From Ganoderma boninense (lineage: Eukaryota > Basidiomycota > Agaricomycetes > Polyporales > Polyporaceae), in the NCBI GenBank assembly GCA_002900995.3, contig CM035306.1, forward strand, positions 1 to 64,000: a stretch of DNA of 64,000 nt, read 5' to 3'. Position 1 is the first letter of the stretch, and every line of letters starts with the position of its first letter. A program made the translations under genes and the position numbers. This document shows, in pieces, positions 58,964-64,000 of this stretch. Below the pieces are notes generated by a model. The model saw only the letters and a list, made by a program, of their open reading frames with translations. It ran no database searches and had not been told where the DNA came from.

Positions 58964-60977
58964 ATGTCTCCCCGCCCTCAAAGTACGTCGCCTTGTTGTC
59001 AGTCTCTCTCTCAAATCTCACCTTTCTCTTGTCCCTCTCCAGTCCTTCCCCCTCTCACCCCCACTCCCACAAGCTCCGAGTACGTTCGTCTCTTTCCTGC
59101 CGCTTTGACTTACAAGCTTAATGTCCTCGTAGCACCGCTACCTCCACCTCCGATTCCACCACCACCACCACTACTTCCGATACAAGCACTTCCACCACCT
59201 CTACCTCTACCTCCACTTCCACCACCTCCACCACCTCCGACACTTCCACCTCCACTACCTCCGATTCTACCTCCACCTCTACCTCCACCTCTACCTCCTC
59301 CACCTCTACCTCCTCCTCCACTGATACAAGCACGAGCACAACATCCACTACTTCCTCCTCCTCCACCTCTACTTCCCTTACTCCCACCCAGTCCACTACC
59401 TCCGCCATCCTCATCACATCCTCCGACGGCTCTGTTGCCACCTCCACTACCGTCGTCGTCGTCGCTCCAACCGTATCCGCCAGCAGTACCGGCGACAACA
59501 GCAAATCTAGTACTTCCAAGGGGTAAGTTCCTCCCCTTCTTTTTCCATCTTCTCTCCCGCCACCTCTCTCTTTCCACTGCGCCCGGACTTAGCAGTCGAT
59601 CCCCGTCGCCCGCACTGCATCCCTCATTCAAAATGATCGCCTACCTCATGTTCACAAGCCCCTTTCTGCCCTCTCGATCGCTTTCCGTTCCAACTCTATC
59701 GTCCACCTCGTTACTGTTTCACTGATTATCTTCCGCCACCACAAGGTTCTTCCAAAACACTGGCGCCGTCGCTGGCGTCTTCACCGTCGTCGGCCTCGTC
59801 GCACTCGTCCTCTTCATCGCTCTTGTCACCAATGCCGTCCGCCGTCGCCGTGCCAAGAAGCTCGACCGCGAGATTGCCGAAGCTGCAGCCGAAGCTGCCG
59901 GCACCGCTCCTGCTTTCACCGACGACGACTACTATCCTGACGATCGTCTCCCTAAGGGAGGTCCGTCGGGCGACGTCCGCTCGATGACGACCGGTTACTC
60001 CGACACTACGCACGGCACTTTCGCTCAGCCTCCCATGTCTCACGGCGAAAGTTACAACATGGCCGAGCTCTCCCCGTACGAGTACGGCGCAGCAGCTGGC
60101 GCTGCCGGCATCGGTGCTATGGGCGTCAACAGGGCTCGCAGCATGGGCAGCAACAACCCCTCGACGCCCTACAACGCGTTCGCAACCCCCCAGCCCGCCA
60201 TGCCCAGCCCATATGATGATCCCGTAAGTGCGTACGGTCAGCAGCAGAACTACTACCGTCAGCGCGGCCCCGGTGCACCTCCGGAGATGGACCTTCTCGA
60301 TGCTGCTGGCCTCGGTGCGGCTGGCGGTGCTGCTGCAGGCTACGCCGCCGCTCATCAAGCCTATGGCCAGCCTCAGAACGGTGGCAACCTCAACCGCAAC
60401 CCGAGCCTCGGACCGTCGAACGCGACCTCCCCGTCGGACTACAGCTCGTACGGCGCCCACCCCCAGATGCCTCAAGGTTATCAGCAGGATTACACCGGTT
60501 ATCAGCAGCCCGCGCAATACAACGCCTACCAACAGGGCCCGCCTCAGGGCTACGCGCCTCAGGCTGCGTACGCCGCGGTCCCGCTCCAGCACCAGGCGCA
60601 GCAGCAGCAGCAGAACCCGAGCCCAGAGACGAGCCCGAGCCCCGCACGACCACTCTCGTCAGTCTCGGCTGCGGACCCGTATGGGGGCTACGTTGACGAG
60701 CCCTCGGACTCCCGTGGCTCCCTGCCGGGATATTCGAGCCCCCCACCAACACAGGCAGGCGCGCACCCGCCGGAGAAGTTGTTGAGTGGGAACTTTGCGT
60801 CCCCGCCGGCGAGCTCGGAGGGACACGAGCACGAGGACAACAGGATGAGTTACCAGGACGGGGACGATTATGGTTACGAGCCGAGGCGTGTTCTCAAGGT
60901 GCGCCACTCCTTCGATGCCTCGTGCAATGTGTTGCTCACGCTGTCTTCTGTTGAACGCACAGGTCGCGAACGAGTAG
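58964..60977 (+). CDS. Serine/threonine-rich single-pass membrane protein
   Basis: Five exons, 58964-58982, 59043-59079, 59133-59522, 59746-60898 and 60963-60977, join exactly in frame to 537 residues. A mucin-like Ser/Thr stretch (about residues 20-145, many STST and SDST) precedes a transmembrane helix (GAVAGVFTVVGLVALVLFIAL) and the basic stop VRRRRAKKLDREIAEAAAEAA. The cytoplasmic part is Gly/Ala/Gln/Tyr-rich and disordered (GYQQDYTGYQQPAQYNAYQQ) and ends RRVLKVANE, with VANE on a 15-nt last exon. The layout resembles fungal cell-wall stress sensors of the Mid2/Wsc kind, but no WSC or other named domain is present. No signal peptide is visible at this start. Confidence 0.8.
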
Positions 60978-61811
60978 AACATCCGGCTTGTATCAAGTCC
61001 TCATCGTGGATGATGGACGTGCCTGCCAGGTAGCGTTGCATCATCCGTCCTGTCATTGACTCGTTCCCCCCCATGTTCCAATCCATCCACGTTCCTATTT
61101 ATGCCCTCCGCGGAGCCCTCGACGTCGCCCGTCCAACGTAGACCCCCCGTTTCTGTTGGGTTATGTCCCTCTCCCTCGTCTCCCGCGTACGAAATTACCC
61201 GCACGTTACCTGTCCGTTGCTTGCTGCTCGTACTTGGCTCCGGATTCGGATTCGATATCGGTGGACATTGATATCCCCGGCGCGTGCACCGTCGCCGTCG
61301 TCGCCGTTCCAGCTCACTCGCTGTCAATACCTTATTCCTCCCTTATTACCGTAGTGGGCCCGGGGCGCTGGGCCGCCGCCAGCTCGTCGCGTGCCATACC
61401 CTGTTGTAGTGTCCTCCAGTTATGCCACTGCGTGCGCGCGCGCATGTGCGGGCGGCGCGGGCGTCCGAGGCTGGGACTCTTGCTCTCTGCTCGTCTTCTC
61501 TCGCTGCTACTACTCCGTTCCCACTTTGATGACGAATGAATCCTTTTTCCCTCCTTCCCGGACTGTCTCGCTGTCTGTGTCGGGGTGTTGAGCAACTTGC
61601 ATTTGCTTGTATGTTTTCGGTCCTCGCCGGGGAATTGTTACGAGCAAACGTGATCAGGGTGTATGTACAACAGAGTAGGACAGCATACTCGTTTACTACA
61701 ACTGTCATAAAAATACAAATGCAGTCCAGATGGATGCCGAACGGAACGACAGCATGCAATTGACAGACACGACAGAAGAACTTCTTGTCCGAGGGGTAGC
61801 CAAGGAGCAAG
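60978..61811. other. Intergenic between convergent genes
   Basis: 3' flanks of the membrane-protein gene and the BTB gene fragment. Short alternating GC run CGTGCGCGCGCGCATGTGCG near 61429-61448. No gene recognised. Confidence 0.35.
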
Positions 61812-62390
61812 TCACAAACATGGGCGGGATCGGTGCGCAGGGGGAGGCCGCGGTTGAGTCAGAGCCATTGCCCGAGCTGCGATGGTCTCCTCGCCCTTCC
61901 TGTAGTCTTTCGCGAACTCGGCGCCGAAGACCTCCTTCACAAGTCTCCGGCGTTGCTCTGGGTCTGGGTCGACCGCAGCCGCGCTGCGGGGGCCAAACGC
62001 CTTCAGTCAGCACTCGTTCATGATTCATCGTGCCACCATAGGGAGGAAAGTTCGCAGCGCAGCAGGTCGTAACTTAACGTGGAGACGTACGACTCGCGTT
62101 GCTTGCATCGGGCGCGCCGCGCCCGCTCGCGGTACTTGACGACCTTCGCGACGAGCTCGAGGGATGGGCCGGAGAGGACTTGGTAGTCCTCGACCTCGAG
62201 CGCGGGGGCGTCGACGAGCCCGCAGAGCGCGCCCGGTAGGAACTCAGGCACTGCGTACTCGCGCGCGAGGACGAGCTTGAGCGCGGGGTTGTCGATGGTG
62301 TAGTTGATCTTGCGGATCGCGACGCGGCGCGCGAACTCGAACTTCCACCGCGTCGCGAGCTTGAGGACGTTCGTCAGCGCCGTCGGGCCG
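61812..62390 (-). pseudogene. BTB/POZ-family gene, 3' half only
   Basis: Exons 62390-62091 and 61983-61812 carry the helical part (TALTNVLKLATRWKFEFARR, LKLVLAREYAVPEFLPGAL, LELVAKVVKYRERAR) and the tail RRRLVKEVFGAEFAKDY of the BTB family, ending at TGA 61814-61812. An acceptor (CCACCAG) precedes the first of these exons. The N-terminal BTB core that should lie to the right is absent: the sequence passes into GGAGGT trinucleotide repeats, TTAGGG units, and an N gap. Either the gene was truncated by a break or its 5' part is missing from the assembly. Confidence 0.7.
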
Positions 62391-62430
62391 CTGGTGGAGG
62401 TGGAGGTGGAGGTAGAGGTGGAGGTGGAGT
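62391..62430. repeat. GGAGGT/GGTAGA tandem repeat
   Basis: About five hexamer units in the position of an intron of the truncated BTB gene. Confidence 0.8.
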
Positions 62431-62446
62431 TGCGTGTGCAGGTGCG

Positions 62447-62468
62447 AGGGTTAGGGTTAGGGTTAGGG
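62447..62468 (+). repeat. Telomere-type TTAGGG repeats
   Basis: AGGG followed by three perfect TTAGGG units, the common fungal telomeric repeat, reading toward the right end. It is followed by ordinary GC-rich sequence for about 130 bp, then the N gap. Confidence 0.85.
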
Positions 62469-62597
62469 AGGAGCGCGAACGCGAGCGAAGCGAGCGTGAG
62501 CGCGACTAAGGCGAAGCAGCCGACAGGCGGTAGGGATCTTCCTACCGCAGCCTGTTTCGCCTTTATAGAGGCTCAATCAGGGCTGCCATTAGTAATT

Positions 62598-62697
62598 NNN
62601 NNNNNNNNNNNNNNNNNNNNNNNNNNNNNNNNNNNNNNNNNNNNNNNNNNNNNNNNNNNNNNNNNNNNNNNNNNNNNNNNNNNNNNNNNNNNNNNNN
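62598..62697. other. Assembly gap (100 N)
   Basis: Exactly 100 unknown bases, the usual placeholder for a gap of unknown size. Composition differs sharply on the two sides. Confidence 0.99.
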
Positions 62698-64000
62698 CTA
62701 AGAAGAGCAATACGTCCATTTTTGAACATTAAAGAGCCTGGACTTTGGAGGAATCTCTTCCTTTCTTCTCGAGTTTGAAATTTGCTATATTCTGTAACTA
62801 GCATTTTTACTTGCTCGAGCTTGATAGCTGAAAACCCAGTTGATGCTGGAGTTGATAATAGAGTCCATGGTGCATGATTGCGGTTGGTAAGAGATTGCCA
62901 CCGTGGCCAGGACCAGGGAAATGGTGCTGTAAGTGGATGGCCACTTGCATAGGCTAGCTCAAGAAATATGTAGAGCAAAGAAGACATGTGGCGAGCCTAT
63001 AGTGTTAGTGTGAGTTTTGTTATAAGGTGAAGCATTTATAAAAATCTAGCTCACTAAAAAGAAACCTAGAGTTTGGGGGTGTTGTTTGAGAGCTCACCTG
63101 GTATATATATATATATATATATATTCATAATAGTGGCTGATTATTAAGCAATGAGCCAACATATTTGTCATATTTTAAATGGTTCTAAAATACTCAAAGA
63201 CTATAATATGTATTATATTAGTATCTTTGAACATCTATATATTTGATACTCCTATCTAGAGTAAGGCATCTAGGATGCCTCATAGTGCCACATATATATA
63301 ATATTAATAGAGTTGTATTTTTACATTAAAGCAATAGTTAAACACCATCTTTTACAAAGGTTATATAGTGTTGGTATATACTATATCAACATTGTGATTA
63401 GTATATATAGTGCTGCTGTTCTAAACAGGGCATCCGGGATGCCTTGTTGTCACACTGGTGTTCTGAGCAAGGCATGTTAGATGAAGATCTTTTGTTTATA
63501 TGCTGGTATAAAAACAGGGCATCTTAGATGCCTTGCTTTGAACAGCACATTATATATTGCTTAAAATAGGAGTGTAAATAGTAGTATGAGAAGAAAGCAT
63601 ATTAAATGCCTAACGCAAAATAGCAGGGCAAGAACAAGGCATCCAGGATGCCCTGCTCCGAACAGCAGTGCTATATGTTCAGAACGGCAGTGCTGTATAC
63701 TTGTTCACACAGCAAGAACAAGGCATCCTGGATGCCCTGCTCCGAACAGCAGTGCTATATGTCCAGAATGGCAGTGTTGCATACTTGTTTACACATTGCT
63801 GTTCAGAGCAGGGCATCCAGGATGCCTTGTTTGCATATCATTCATCTAGGATACACCTTTTTTATACTAGCAGCCAAAGCAAGGCATCTAAGATGCCCCA
63901 GTCTTATACTACTTATACTAGCATATAAATAAGGGATCTGTTAATACCAGCAATACCAGCCAAAGCAGGGCATCCAGGATGCCCTATAATGTAACTTTTT
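62698..64000. repeat. AT-rich block with palindromic GGCATCnnnGATGCC repeats
   Basis: No gene recognised. At least nine variants of the palindrome GGCATC-(3)-GATGCC occur (near 63264, 63429, 63517, 63638, 63721, 63812, 63881, 63967, and decayed ones), spaced about 40-120 bp. An imperfect direct repeat of about 85 bp lies at 63632-63713 and 63716-63795. A (TA)n tract lies at 63102-63123. Base composition is strongly AT-rich, unlike everything left of the gap. Confidence 0.8.
63632..63795. repeat. Direct repeat of about 85 bp, two copies
   Basis: Both copies run AGAACAAGGCATCC, GATGCCCTGCTC, CGAACAGCAGTGCTATATGT, then GGCAGTG and TATACTTGTT or CATACTTGTT. Each contains one palindrome. Confidence 0.8.

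Noticed and set aside
59110..59631. Gly/Ser-rich minus-strand frame
   Set aside because: It is the complement of the Ser/Thr-coding repeats of the membrane-protein gene; the plus-strand exons splice exactly in frame.
63260..63990. CRISPR-like array of short palindromic repeats
   Set aside because: Repeats vary in sequence and spacing, no cas genes are present, and the host is eukaryotic.

Overview
The window is nuclear DNA of a filamentous basidiomycete, most likely an agaricomycete of the polypore type. The evidence is dense short GT-AG introns (about 50-100 nt), a GC-rich coding style, and families typical of that group: cytochrome P450, an expanded BTB/POZ-like family whose last exon carries an IFG-F tail, a fungal-type atypical alpha-kinase, a GDSL esterase and serine-rich one-pass membrane proteins. 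Assignments come from reading motifs and splice sites by eye; no database search was run.

Layout. 1-1153: 5' part of a P450 gene (minus). 2.5-5.5 kb: two broken BTB genes. 6.6-10.7 kb: two 2OG-Fe(II) oxygenase paralogues, head to head with homologous promoters. 11.1-23.5 kb: a large, decayed inverted duplication. The left arm holds two BTB genes (11145-12128 and 12730-13713, minus). The right arm holds their copies in reverse order and strand (17871-18867, intact; 22605-23535, broken). A third BTB gene and an oxygenase relic lie between the arms, and a secreted GDSL esterase (20111-21419) lies in the right arm only. 24.6-26.5 kb: one-pass membrane protein. 30.1-32.5 kb: C2H2 zinc-finger regulator with a long low-complexity tail. 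32.5-45 kb: no recognisable protein gene, but a hairpin-like inverted repeat and one copy of a 382-bp TA-flanked MITE. 45.0-50.5 kb: an intact DDE (integrase-core) transposase gene and an intact alpha-kinase gene, tail to tail, bracketed by 56-bp inverted repeats. 51.8-61.0 kb: mostly conserved genes (lariat debranching enzyme DBR1, an unknown gene, a BTB gene, a second identical MITE copy, ribosome biogenesis factor RPF2, a serine/threonine-rich membrane protein). 61.8-62.4 kb: the 3' half of another BTB gene, whose 5' side runs into trinucleotide repeats, telomere-type TTAGGG units, and a 100-N gap. Beyond the gap the sequence is AT-rich and made of palindromic repeats.

Housekeeping genes (DBR1, RPF2) sit in the right third. 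The left third is accessory: BTB and 2OG-oxygenase genes multiplied through inverted duplications, with copies in all stages of decay. The most notable finds are the transposase/alpha-kinase module with its flanking inverted repeats, the two inverted duplications, the two identical MITE copies, and the BTB gene cut next to telomeric repeats at an assembly gap.
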